51,729 nucleotides of DNA from Kalaharituber pfeilii (Eukaryota > Ascomycota > Pezizomycetes > Pezizales > Pezizaceae), in NCBI GenBank assembly GCA_015179045.1, contig WHUZ01000175.1, positions 1-51,729 on the forward strand, read 5' to 3'. A program made the translations under genes and the position numbers. Under the pieces are notes generated by a model. The model saw only the letters and a list, made by a program, of their open reading frames with translations. It was not told the DNA's origin and ran no database searches. Below are positions 1 through 11,031 of the stretch, one piece after another. Numbering within the stretch: the stretch's first letter is position 1; each line of letters starts with the position of its first letter.

Positions 1-102
1 AGAACGCGTCCTGAGGTAAGTGTGATCTAGTGTAGCAATCAGATGTCTTCTAGAACACATCCGAAGGCAAGTGCATTCTAGCGCGGCATTATGATTTAGG
101 CA
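1..102. repeat. Degenerate 51-bp tandem duplication at window edge
   Basis: Two units begin at 1 and 52 (AGAACGCGTCC.. and AGAACACATCC..) and stay alignable for about 45 bp with mostly transition differences. The array may extend left of the window. No coding potential is seen. Confidence 0.5.
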
Positions 103-628
103 TGTTTTAGTGCAGGAGGGCGATCGGGTCGGATCAAACCGAGATTAAGATCCATGTAGTTCTTGTATCAGAATGTTAGAAATAGATCATTGATTCAGGT
201 AATGGCTATGATGGTCTGGGGTCTATTGAATAGATAGAGTTGTTGCTTTGTTCTATGTATTTAGAATGGCCATGAGGATTCGAGATAAACATTACCAGAA
301 TCTATGTTTTTGGGTACTCTAAAACAAACAAACAATTACCTACAAGGCAATTCTCAAGTGCATATCAGAACCAAACTACCTTTATTCTAGGTTCTACGAC
401 ATCTTTCGAAAAGGACTCTAGGTATATAATCTGACATTAAGCACGATTGAAGACCTAAACTCCTGTAAATTGTGAGCACAACAGTACTTCAATTTTGATT
501 TACGGTGTTTATATTGTGCAACAGAGGTAATCGCTCCTTTGAGTTATTCCTGAAATAGGGCTAAATATCCGGCGCGTCAGTTATCTGACCCCACACGGCA
601 GGAAAAATAGTTACCAAAAAAGGACGAA
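103..628. other. No recognisable feature
   Basis: This AT-rich stretch has no long open frame, LTR ends or RNA gene that I can recognise. It precedes the relic exon at 629. Confidence 0.4.
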
Positions 629-947
629 ATATCCAACTCGAAGGTGCTATTGGGATGGGAAGATAAGGATGCGGAATATACAGCATAGAGGAGTGCTCTA
701 AGAAACTATTGTGTGACTAATAATATTACAGGTAAGTGACAGGAAGATAAATTAGAGGATGAAGCCAGGAGAATGGTTGAATTCAAAAGATCTGCCAAAA
801 CTCTCTTGGCACGCAATGATGACTGAGCATATGAAGCATTCAAAGCCCTTTTTATTGATACATGCAAGAAAAGACGGGAGACCGAACAAAAGCTGCGACT
901 TGCCGTCACTGAACAGCAGCGAGATAATGCTATTACTGGATTACATG
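629..947 (+). pseudogene. Decayed exon of an unrecognised fungal protein
   Basis: One frame reads from ATA at 629 (probably a mutated ATG, followed by SNSKVLLGWEDKDAEYTA) to 947, where CATG is followed by a GTAAGT donor at 948. It yields a charged, helical-looking peptide of about 106 codons rich in K, R and E (for example KKRRETEQKLRLAVTEQQRD near the end). It is broken by one TAG and two TGA codons, all explicable as CAG/CGA deaminations. The GT donor makes this an exon rather than a shadow. Later exons could not be joined with confidence, so it may or may not belong with the relic at 1947. I recognise no family. Confidence 0.4.
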
Positions 948-1579
948 GTAAGTTGTTCCTTGTTAGTTTTTCAGTTTTGCACTCATTGATTTGTACTAAA
1001 CGAAATGCATGGAATAGACCATTATGAATTACTCCGTAATTAGTTTAGAGTAAAGGAAATGTCACATGGGAGGGGTCCGATGCTGAGGATAGGCAGCTGA
1101 GTTGTTTCACGTTGAATGTCTTGATTTTAAATTGTTATTTTTGTCTTTCTTTTTTATTCTCTTTCGCTGTTTTCCCCTATTCTTGCTTTGACCTAGCACT
1201 GAAAGCAAGTTTTTTCTGTGTAATTTACGTAATTACCAGTCCTGGAATGGAATTGCGGCTGCATACTAAAGGCGGTTTGATGCTGTGGACAGGTTGACCG
1301 ACTTGAATAGAATGTCTTTGATTTTGAATTTGTTATCTGTATTCGTATTTTTTTTATTTTTGTTTTTATTTTTATTTTATCTTATGTTTTCTATTTCTCT
1401 ATTGTCTGCCTTTTTTATTCCTTCTACTTCTACATTACCTGTCCCTTTCGCCTATGACATTTACTTCCCTTTCTGGCTATAATAAATACTCGCTTATTGA
1501 AGCTATTCCAATACTTTCTAAACGAGCAGCCATATTTGAATTGAGAGCTTAATCAACAAATGCATGGAACATTTGCACA
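948..1579. other. Intron or intergenic DNA with pyrimidine-rich tracts
   Basis: A possible intron starts at 948. Two blocks near 1078-1130 and 1268-1330 are similar (a GTCCGATGCTGAGGATAGG-like start, then GAATGTCTTGATTTT) and look like an old duplication about 195 bp apart. Each is followed by a T-rich tract (1135-1180, 1340-1390). No gene is recognised. Confidence 0.35.
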
Positions 1580-1745
1580 CTTCTCTTGCGAGGACCCAGC
1601 GCATCGGCGGACTGAGACAATGTACAGATGATACAATCTTATAAGCTTCCCTTGTGAGGACCAAGTGTGCTGGCTGACTGATATAATGCATGGTGATAGG
1701 ATCTCATGAACTTCCAACTAAGGATACCTACCGACCCGTCCCCAG
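1580..1745. repeat. 66-bp degenerate tandem repeat, about 2.5 copies
   Basis: Units start at 1580 (CTTCTCTTGCGAGGACC), 1646 (CTTCCCTTGTGAGGACC) and 1711 (CTTCCAACTAAGGATACC, partial). The period is 66 then 65 bp. Differences are mostly transitions. Confidence 0.55.
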
Positions 1746-2105
1746 AGTGAGAATATATGCACCGATAGTAGGATTTGGATAGACATAAGAGAAACTGAAG
1801 AGTATATCAAGTGATATATAGCTTCTTCGATTCATGATCCTCTATCTTTTCTCTTATACTCTATCGATTCCACTCAGTCTCTGTTTGCTCCTTATTATTC
1901 TTCTCTTTTCCTCTCATCTACTACCAAACTTGATTTAACATCTGAAATGTCTAGCAGTACATCCACTAGCAGGAGAGCCAAGACAAATAATGACAGTACG
2001 CCAGTGGAGAAGTCCAAGAAGCGACAATCTTCTGCGAAAATAGTGCAGAAATCAAAGGTTCGTATTACAGTCAAGAAAGCAACAGGTAAAAGACTAATTA
2101 CACAG

Positions 2106-2160
2106 GTGAGTTTAAAACGCTCTATCTCTTGGTGAATCCTTAAACTCACTTATTTGATAG
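2106..2160 (+). other. 55-bp spliceosomal intron in the 1947 pseudogene
   Basis: It has a GTGAGT donor, a CTTAAACTCAC branch-like stretch and a GATAG acceptor. Removing it joins two exons whose frames continue. Size and borders are typical of fungi. Confidence 0.55.
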
Positions 2161-2500
2161 ATAATTCTGGATGAACGTGATCCAAGTGATGATGGTAAAG
2201 ATTAGGGAATAGAGAACCTAAGTCAGGATCTCGATGACGAAGAGGAGCCGGAATCCGACGTAGAGGAATCTCAACAAGATTCTAAGACAGAGATTGACTC
2301 TCGCAACCCAGTTCAATGACAATCTCATAGAGGGGTCTGATCTGGAGTGTTCTCCAGCATTCTAGCCACATATCAAGAGTTAGCAATCCGGGTGAAGGAG
2401 ATTGTCAGGAATTTAACACTTTTTGATCATCCGCTATTAAGTGCTGTGGAAGTAGTAGATATACTTAAAGAATCGTGAGGTATGGCTCAGGATAGGCTGG

Positions 2501-2565
2501 GTAAGTATAAAGTTAAAACTAAACCCATTGATTTACATGTAAGTTAATACATCTTATTCCAACAG
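2501..2565 (+). other. 65-bp spliceosomal intron in the 1947 pseudogene
   Basis: It has a GTAAGT donor and a TTCCAACAG acceptor with a pyrimidine-rich 3' part. The exon frame changes across it because of a later indel or an alternative donor at about 2539. Confidence 0.5.
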
Positions 2566-3350
2566 GACCAGAATGATTGCTGACATCCTGTAGCTCAAGA
2601 GCATCTATTCGAGAGTGAGATCACAGTTGGTATATGAATGCCGAGATACAGTGATGAATCTGTATGGACTTAACCATCTCTCGGCAGAGACAAAAGCCGC
2701 AAAGTGAAGGAGTTGCTACTCTATGACCGTTTCATATGTGAGGGGAAATGTTACATGGTAGGTACTCGACGCGACAAGTGGTTGAAGCGACGCTTACTCT
2801 CATAGGGGATGGAAAATCGGTTCATGGCTGAAGAGATTGTTGAGCTAATCTGGAACAAGTACTTTGTGGGTACAAAAATGCGGGCAACATTGACCCAGAT
2901 TCCTGGATAGAATAAACAAACAATTCATCTGCCTGGTAGCCAGCATGATACGGCATTGTCTAAAGGCGTGGAGTCTTGGAACTTTCAACCAAAACAGCGT
3001 TGAGTTCAAATTTGAAACTGCCTTTTGTAAGTACAAATCTGACATTACAAGGAGGGTTACTAATATGCGGCAAGCCATTTACGACTGCCTTATCAAGGCC
3101 TGGAGGACCATTCAGACCAGGTCCAAGATCTCATTGTGGCGAATGTAAAGGCAGAGGTGAAGGATCGGCTTCTCCGAAAAACAAGGCCCGTAGACCAGGA
3201 GATGGTAGTGTATAGTGTGGTGGCGATATGGATCAGTATAAGATGGAGTTAAGAGAGCGGCTGTTCAATCACCACCTCCATAGGGACCAGCCTACTACTA
3301 CACGATAGGCAACCCCAGCCCAAAGTGATACGTCCACTGAGCAGGATGCG

Positions 3351-4527
3351 CAGTGTCAGGACTAGTGTGCTGTACTGACACATTGTATTAGGCCTTGCTT
3401 TCCCGGCTTTGCTTTTCTGGCTTTGCTTTTCTGGCTTTTCCTATCTTTTTGATTTCTTTATCTCTGTCACCTCCTTTTCTCTGCATGTTCTCTGATGCGT
3501 CCTTTTCTCTCTTGTTCCTAATTGTCTCTTGTCTCTGGTTGTTTAATGTCTTGTTTTCTGCAAACTGATGGTGAAACCATGTGCTGTGTCTGCTTTGTGT
3601 CGCTTTCCACTTGTTTCCTCCTCCTTTTTACTATTTCTTACTTTCATGATTGTTCATTATCTCCTGGTCTTTATGTGTTGTATTGAAAGTGTGCCGTGTT
3701 GTGAACAAGAGGCGGAAATATCTATCCAAGCAACTACAAGCACAATATCATCTATTATATTTATAAAAGTTTGCATTAGTAACCGCTACGTCGGACTGAA
3801 AATAAGGCACGAACCTGTACTTACTGTACGTGTCGGATATCCGGAATTTCGTATTTTGGGAGTCCTGTATTACTTATGTTAATAGAACATTCTATAACAC
3901 CATGAAAGATAGTATACATTAATAAGGAGATCTGACATTTCCAAGGTCAGACATCCGACATGCTGTGTCTACAAGGAATTTCAACTTCAGTAACATAATA
4001 CAGTTTGTGTCAGAATATTGAGAACATAGGCGAATTCAACATGTAGTTGAGAACATAACCCGATTGAAGCTGTTGTTGAGAATGGAGGTAAAATTGATTT
4101 GTAGTTCAGAACGAAGACACTTGAAAGCTGGAGTTTACAACGTAGGGTTGTCTGAGTTGTAGTTAATAATATACCTCTAAATTCATAATGCATAATGTAA
4201 AAAGTACGAATCACCAGATGCCACAGTAAATACTCCCCCATTGCAGAGGTGAGCCGATTCAGAGTGGCATCCGGACCCTGCATGTAAAAACGGTATATCA
4301 CTGTGTAAAGCGGTTGACATCCTGTGGCATTGGTACGTCTGACGCATATAATGCCTTGGGATGTAAAAAATTTTCTTGCAGATGAAGAGTGCTAATCTTA
4401 GTAGTTACTTACTTCTTAACCAAAGAAGTTCCACTACTACAGACCTGACTAGTATCGGGTTAGCTAAACTTCCGACTAGTAGGCTTTATAGTTGGTAGTA
4501 CCTTTTGATAATACTTAAACAAGACGG
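3351..4527. other. No gene recognised; pyrimidine-rich and low-copy DNA
   Basis: A C/T-rich tract at 3390-3560 contains a short tandem of CTTTGCTTTTCTGG units. The 104-codon frames here lack support on either strand. Around 4010-4130, TTGAGAACATA-like phrases recur. At about 4475-4527 the text resembles the 3' untranslated end of family-1 elements (CGACTAGTAGGCTTTA..., then AAGACGG). Confidence 0.35.
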
Positions 4528-4560
4528 TGTTATAGCATGAGAACGATTATGCCTGTAACA
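4528..4560 (+). repeat. 33-bp LTR-like remnant at the left edge of element B
   Basis: It begins TGTTATAGC and ends TGTAACA, the outer bases of the family-1 LTR, with only about 17 bp between. AAGACGG, like the polypurine tract of element F, lies directly upstream (4521-4527). Homology to gag of element A starts right after it at 4561. It could be an LTR collapsed by deletion or a chance match. Confidence 0.3.
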
Positions 4561-5001
4561 GAAAGGGCCAAACCTACCTACTTAATAGCCAAACCTACCT
4601 CCTCCATGGCCAAATCTGCAGCCTCTACGGCCAAAGCTACTACCTGATCTCTGAACCCTACTGATAGCTCTCTAGCACTATATAAGAAGATACCAGAAAT
4701 AAAGGAAATGCAGAAAGTAGCAAATAAAACTGCTAATATAATGAAAAAGATTATAGAGTATATCCAATTGGAAGCCCAATAAGGACTAACAGTAGTCATA
4801 AATCTAACTAACCAGTTCACAACTCAGTGACAAGCAGATAATGATACTACACTAATTAAACTAATAGCTATAGGAGAAAGGTTTGATACTGTTTTTGCAG
4901 CTCAAGCCTCCCAATTCAATGATGCACTAAACAACCAAAGCATCTACTTTAATAATACTCTCCTTCAATAAAAAGCTAGGCCCAAAGATTTCTTCTTGAA
5001 T
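4561..5001 (+). pseudogene. Element B gag, 5' fragment
   Basis: The fragment aligns with 6330-6760 of element A. It encodes a repetitive lysine/alanine stretch (AKPT..IAKP..SMAKS), then IPEIKEMQKVANKTAN and a helical segment with QFNDALNNQ. Stops are C-to-T or G-to-A changes. It is interrupted at 5001 by element A and resumes at 12076. Confidence 0.7.
4997..5001. other. Target site duplication of A, left copy (TGAAT)
   Basis: TGAAT abuts the first LTR base; the same five bases follow the last LTR base at 12071-12075. Confidence 0.85.
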
Positions 5002-5596
5002 TGTTACAGCTAAAGGTAAAGACCTATTGAATATCAGGAAGGTACCACCTTCATACCATTATAAGACTTGCTAAGATGTATCTGATCAATACTAGTCGAG
5101 CTACAGTATACTTTGGATGTTCAGTAGTTACCTTATAGACATGTATGTCAGTTCTTGTATATATACTATACTAATATATGTACGTTGCTTACATTGCAAC
5201 TAGCATCACTCACAATACCTTTACTAATAATCCACAGTTGCAACATAGATAATGCTTCACTTGCTTATTGGTTTTAGAAAAGAGATCTATATTATCATAT
5301 GTTTCTATTACATTACTCTGTTTATATTTACTTATCTATTTTATGAGATGGTATTATCATATTATAGTTATGTTATTAATTATTGATAAGTCATATATGA
5401 TGGGCACTTACTATATAAGCCCCAGCTGCTTGCCATTAGTTATAAAGAATTAAGACACTAGCAGTGTCCTAAGTTTTACTCAAACTCTACACTTATCATG
5501 TACTCTTTGCCTGCTCTTCTTTATTGCTCACCTTTAGCCATACTATAAGTACCGGACCGCTACTACTTAGCAATGTTGAAGTACCTGGTAGTAACA
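5002..5596 (+). repeat. 5' LTR of element A (595 bp)
   Basis: Starts TGTTACAGCTAAAGG and ends GGTAGTAACA. A TATA box (TATATAA, 5412-5418) lies about 48 bp before a small palindrome, GACACT-AGC-AGTGTC (5454-5468), the likely start region of the transcript. It differs from the 3' LTR mostly by transitions. Confidence 0.9.
5412..5468 (+). promoter_or_regulatory. LTR core promoter: TATA box and start-site palindrome
   Basis: TATATAA at 5412 is followed by a second A/T box (TATAAAGAATT) and the palindrome at 5454-5468. Equivalent boxes occur in the other family-1 LTRs and in the LTRs of G. The exact start site is inferred. Confidence 0.5.
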
Positions 5597-5598
5597 AT

Positions 5599-5606
5599 AT
5601 ACCACT
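5599..5606 (+). other. Candidate self-priming primer-binding site of A (ATACCACT)
   Basis: It lies 3 bp inside the 5' LTR end, where a primer site should be. No TGG-starting tRNA complement is present. ATACCACT is complementary to AGTGGTAT, the form seen at the LTR palindrome in B, D and E. The LTR of A itself reads AGCAGTGT (5460-5467), so the pairing in A is now imperfect. Confidence 0.4.
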
Positions 5607-5624
5607 TGACTTCTATTTATCTCT

Positions 5625-7914
5625 ATGCTCTATGTACTACTCCTGATTATACTAATTGTATGCCTGATAATTGCTGACAACCATAACCTACTAACCCACA
5701 TGCAAGAACTAAGAAAGCAAGTTAATTTCTACCACTACAAGCTTGTCTCATAGCAACTGTAGCAGAAACAACTTTGCACTGACGTTAAATTTCTGTGGTA
5801 AGAGGTTGATAAGGCCTACTGGCTCTGACTAGCTACTGATAACCATATCTGCTGGTTAGTATCACAGATCAATACCACACAGTAAGAATTACATATCGCC
5901 CACTCATGCCTCTCCCTCTCACAAAGAGCCAGACTTGCCTAAACCATAGTATTAGCAGCATCAATGGACAATTCTATAGATATCACTACTCCCCTTGTAA
6001 TCGACCCATTTATGACCTCTCACTCACTATCCCCTCACTATAGGAGTAATAATGAGGATGAAACTGATACTATTGTCCTAGAAGCTCAGAAAATATAGGC
6101 AAGACCCCGCAGGCAACTTTCAACAATAAACCTGCAATCACAGCACCATATTGTCTATATGCTATCATACGCAATACCCGGAATGAGCTATGAGACCTGC
6201 CATTTCAAGATAGAAACTATGTAGCCTGTGCTCCAGTGGCACCCCCTCCTCCAGTCACTGCACCCTACAGCTTTCCTGCTTCGAGCAATTATAAAGAAGT
6301 TAGGAGAACTATTGAGCTCTAAAAGAAAGGAAAGAGCCAAACCTACCCCCTTAATAGTCAAACCTGCCTCCTCTATAGCCAAACCTGTAGCCTCCATGGC
6401 TAAAGCCACCACCCGATCTCTGGACTCTATTGATAGTTTTCTAGTACCATATAGGGAGATACCGGAGATAAAGGAAATATAGAAAGTAGCCAACAAAACT
6501 GTCAACAAAACTCAAGGAGAATATAGAACATACCCAATCAGAGGCCCAACAAGTACTAACAGGAGTTGTAAATCTGACTAACTAGTTCACAGCTCAGTGA
6601 CAGGTGAATAATGACACCACGCTAGCCAACCTAATAGCTCTGGGAGAAAGGTTTGATACTGTCATTATAGCCCAAGCTGCTCAATTCAATTATGAATTGA
6701 ACAACCAAAGTATCTAATTTAATAATGCTCTCCTTTAACAAAAAGCCAGACTTGAAGATTTCTTTTTGAATGAACTAAACCTCATCATCAGTAACATGAA
6801 TATAATAGGCAACACATTGGATCAGATCCTGCATTTCTTATACACTATAGACAAGAAGAAGACACCATCTAGAATGCCTTCTGCTTCACCTCTAGATCCT
6901 CTGGCCCCTCCTAGTAGTAACCCACCTCTTCCTTCAGATTCTCGTAATAGTAGTGGTAGTGGACCTCCTTTTAGTGGATGACAACCTCTTCCGCCGAGAG
7001 ATCCCTCTCCACCTTGGTAAGACTTGAAAGTCCCTCTCTGAGTTAATATCTCAACCTTCAATAAATGATAGGACAAAGTAAATAATTTTTTCCATTGGCT
7101 CTACTTATACTTCTAAATGACTGGAGCTAACAGCAACCAACTTAGGCTCGATCTGCTTACCTAATGCATGGAGAGAAAAGCATCAGACTGGTAGTAAGAT
7201 ATTAAGGATACAGTAGCGACCTGGACAGAAGCTAAAGTACTTATTTAGGCTGTATACTCTAATCTGTAGGAAACTACTGAAGTTGTATAAAAACTCCAAA
7301 AGGTACAGCATACTGGAACTATTATTGACTTCTTTACAGAGATCGATGGGCTTAACTAGCTTACTAAAGTACTAGGCCAAGCTCTTATTGCTATCATAAT
7401 GCCAAATCTCAAGGTTCAAGTTCAGAACCTAATGATAGGACACTCTCAAGTAATAATGAACTAGAAGAAGTTCAAGCTACTCACTATTTTGATTGCCGAG
7501 TATGCTACTACCATATCAGCCTCAACCCACTCCAGCCCTTCATGTAAAAACACCAACACCTCAACCTCTCATTTATCTTCTGCTCTCCCAGTATGCCATA
7601 TACTCTAGAACTCCAGAAACTATAACAGCATACTGCCGCAGGTCAAATAAGACCAAAGAGCTTGGAGAAAATATAGGAAATATAGATGGAAGGGTCATAA
7701 AGAGAAGGACTGTTAGCTAGGATAAATATACACAGAACCCAAGTGTAACAATAAGCAAAAACGAGATACGGGGACTGCCAAGACTCTCGAGAACTGGATA
7801 GAGAGAGCCCCGCAAAACAAATAAAGATGAACCAACCAAGGCACCCTCTATATCACTGAGCTGGACTCCGACAGGGAAGACATCAAAGAGAAACTTAAGT
7901 CAAGAAATGAGTAG
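5625..7914 (+). pseudogene. Element A gag
   Basis: Starts ATG at 5625 with a hydrophobic leader (MLYVLLLIILIVCLIIAD), then a coiled-coil-like segment (MQELRKQVNFYHYK..). A K/A/P-rich middle follows, then the capsid-like core (VNDFF..L..YF.M..A.SNQLRLDLL around 7070-7170) and a zinc knuckle near 7650-7710. In that knuckle two cysteines have become tyrosine (YRKYRWKGHKEKDC, normally CX2CX4HX4C). It ends GAG TAG at 7914. The middle differs from the C/D/E/F type. The length (2290 nt) is not a multiple of three, so there is a net frameshift besides many stops. Gag would form the virus-like particle. Confidence 0.8.
7902..7908 (+). promoter_or_regulatory. Gag-pol frameshift site relic in A (AAGAAAT)
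   Basis: The heptamer sits in the gag frame as A AGA AAT, followed by GAG TAG. It looks like a mutated form of G GGA AAC found in F (49787-49793). Pol is open to a relevant length only in the -1 frame from here. Confidence 0.5.
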
Positions 7915-10900
7915 GGAGTCCCAACAGCACCTTTGGCAAAGCTTCTAAATATTACTCTCTCCTTGCTACTAACATTGAGTTCAAAAATCTCAGTCTTAAA
8001 GTCAGAGCAATCATTGATATTAATGCATCTTCTTCCTATTTATCATTGGATTTGGGAAAGAGACTAGGTTACAAGAAAAGAGAAAGACTGATTGGGGTTA
8101 GATAGGGTAACAGATCTTTGTTAAAAGGAGGAACTATAGTAGTCAATACTTCTTTTTCTTTCCTTAATACTTTAGATTCCTGTAGTAATAAGATGGATGG
8201 AACTTTTGATTTGGATATGGAATGTTTGGATATGAGGGATAGGAAACTTCTTTTGAGATTGTCTTGATTGTCAGAAAAAGGTTTTTCAGTAGATTGTCTT
8301 AATTGGTATTTAGTTCATAATGTTTCTGGTTTAATTATTCCTTGTACTCCTAGTAATCTTCCTTCTGTTTCTATTTTGGATTTAGATCAGGAATCATGGG
8401 AGGAAGAAGATATACTGCTAATGATTAATACATATAAATGGTACTCCCATTACACCGAAGTTTTGTCTAAAGAACAGGCTCACTGATTACCCCCTTATAG
8501 ACCTTGGAACTATGAGATCCTACTTAAAGACCTTAATGCTAAAGTACCTAATGGCCTGATATATAAGATAATGTAGAAGGAAGATGAAGCTCTGAAGAGA
8601 TACTTAGAAGAGCACCTCCCTAGCGGGAAGATTAGATAGTCCTGATCAGCAGCCAGCATACCGATACTTTTTGTCTAAAAAAAGGATAGATCACTATAGT
8701 TATATATGAACTATTGGCAGCTTAATAAGCTTACTATTCCAAACCAATACCTCCTACCACTAATGACCAACCTCTACAAAAAGACCTAAAAAGCTAAATA
8801 GTTTACCAAATTGTACCTCAAAAATAGCTACTATCTTATTCGTATCAAGTCTAGCAATGAATAAAAAACCACCTTTAAGACTAAGAAAGGCTTGTTCGAA
8901 TATACTATCATATCCTTCAGACTGATCAATACTCTTACCTTGTTCTAAGAAATAATAGATAAGATACTAAAGGATATCGATGGAGTAGTCTGATACATGG
9001 ATGATATACTAATTTATAAGGGAATAACTGAACAGGAATACTAAAAGATAGTGGAACAAGTCCTGTCTAAGCTTACTGAACACAGACTTGCTGTCAACCT
9101 GATGAAGTTGGAATTTCATGTCAAAGAAACAATGTTCCTCAGACACCTCATCAATAGATCTGAAATCAAAATGGATTTGAAAAAACTTAGTACCATCACC
9201 AACTAGCTGATACCAACAAAAAAGAAGGAGGTATAAAAGTTCTTGTGTTTTATGAATTACTATCACCGATTTATCCAGAATTACAATACTAAAACTTAAC
9301 CACTGATCCAACTGACCAAAAACATACCATTTACCTGAACTGAGGTACAACAATACTCCTTTAATGAATTCAAGGATACTTTCATATCTGAACCAATACT
9401 CTAGCAGTATGACCACACCTTACTTACTATCATAGTGACTGACGCTAGTAACCAAGCTCTTGTCAGTATACTGTCTCAATACCATACTACTAACCAAGTC
9501 AAAACTCTTCACCTTATCGACTTCTACTCTAGGGCTCTTAACTCTATGGAGTGCAACTATCTTATCTATAACAAGGAACTCCTTACTATAGTTGACTGCT
9601 GCTGCAAATAGTGTACCTGGCTACAAGGTATCCATGTCGACACATACACTGACTATCATGGCCTTACTTACTTTGCCTCTAAGCAAAGGCTCAACTCCTG
9701 ACAAGCAAACTGGTAAATCAAACTATGCAAGTTTGACTTTCTTATCCACTACCAGAAAGGAGTAGATGACAGGAAGGCTGATATATTAACTAGAAGGTCC
9801 GGTGATGAACTTGCAGGACTAGAAGTGCAATTACTCAGAGATAAGCAACTTTTGATCAATGGAGAGTCTGTTGAATATGACTATGATCTTGATAGTATTA
9901 ATATTGACGACTGCAAAGGAAGAGAAGATAGGTTGTTAGTAGTACCTGAAGAACACAGACTCAAAGTTATGAAGCAATACTATGACTTCAATGTCGCTGG
10001 CCACTAGAGAGTACACTGCACTCACGAAATAATATCAAGAAACTTCTACTGGGATAGATGGAAGAAAGATATCTAACACTATATTGCAAGTTATGCTCCC
10101 TGTCAAAAAGCCAAAGCAGACAGACACCCACACAGAACACAACTTATCCTAATGCCTACAGGTATCAAACCTTTTGAGGAAATAGTAATGGACTTTGTCG
10201 AAGAATTATCAGAATTGGAAAACTATAATACTATACTTATCATTACTGACTGGTTTACCAAAGTACAATGATATATACTGCCTAAGATGACTTGGACAGC
10301 TACTGATATCACATCTATCTATATCAATGAGATATGGCAATACCATAGCCTACCCCTGGCAATCACCTCTGACCATGGACCTCAATTTGCCTCGGTATGC
10401 TAGAAAGAGATAAACAATAAGCTTGATATTAAGCTCTGACTTTCTACGGCCCACCATCCTCAAACCGATGGACTCTCTGAAAGAGCTATCCAAGTGTTGA
10501 AGCAATGCCTTCATATCTTCTGTCATAATTGCTAAAACTGCTAGACTACTTGGCTACCACTAGCTGAGTTTGTATACAACTCCTCACACATCTCTACCCA
10601 TAGTTATATAGCCTTCAAAAGCCTATACAGATTTAACTCAAAAACTATTCATGTTTCGGATGACTATACCTTCACCTCTCCTGTAGTAGAAGACTAGCTT
10701 GACTGAATAACTATGGTTTATGAGGACATCTATAACACTCTCAAGAAAATAAATGACAAGAGGTCTCAACTTTATATTGAGAAGACTTATCAGTTCTGAG
10801 TAGGAGACCAAGTCCTCGTTAACCAATACAATCTTTGGGTTGTCACTGGCAATAACAAGGTACTTAGTAATAAGTATATTAGTTCCTATAAGGTCAAGAG

Positions 10901-11031
10901 AGTTCTAAGTCAATATGTGTATGAGCTTGACTTACTCCGAGACATCTACCTACACAAAGTCATCTACAACAGCCTTCTGAAGCCATACCGAGTCTGAAAC
11001 AAAGACTAAATAGACCTCGATAATAATGAAG

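Larger units (their letters stand above)
1947..3350 (+). pseudogene. Decayed multi-exon fungal gene, family not recognised
   Basis: Exon 1 (1947-2105) starts at ATG and encodes a Ser/Lys-rich basic N terminus (MSSSTSTSRRAKT..). It ends at a GTGAGT donor; the intron 2106-2160 ends in TAG. Exon 2 (2161-2500) is acidic and then hydrophobic, with in-frame TAG/TGA. A second intron (2501-2565) has a GTAAGT donor and CAACAG acceptor. Exon 3 from 2566 reads MIADIL*LKSIYSRVR and, after a one-base frameshift near 2700, VKELLLYDRFICEGKCYM. A third likely intron spans about 2758-2805, before MENRFMAEEIVELIWNKYF. Further exon-like pieces run to about 3350 (near 3130 and 3240). Stops, frameshift and lost acceptors mark it as dead. 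The intron sizes are what point to a fungus. No domain is recognised. Confidence 0.5.

Noticed and set aside
3568..3882. 104-codon plus-strand frame in the low-copy region
   Set aside because: Starts in a pyrimidine-rich tract, has no recognisable domain, and no splice context or codon pattern supports it.
4578..4820. 80-codon minus-strand frame with a membrane-like segment
   Set aside because: Antisense to the gag fragment of B; the equivalent minus-strand frame at 6188-6508 lies opposite the same place in A.
5597..5615. tRNA-primed binding site after the LTR
   Set aside because: No copy has a TGG-starting complement to a tRNA 3' end within the first 15 bases of the interior.
9009..9416. 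135-codon frame on the minus strand
   Set aside because: It is antisense to the RT of element A. The same antisense frame recurs opposite RT in other copies (for example 19882-20073 and 27417-27764) and has no family signature.
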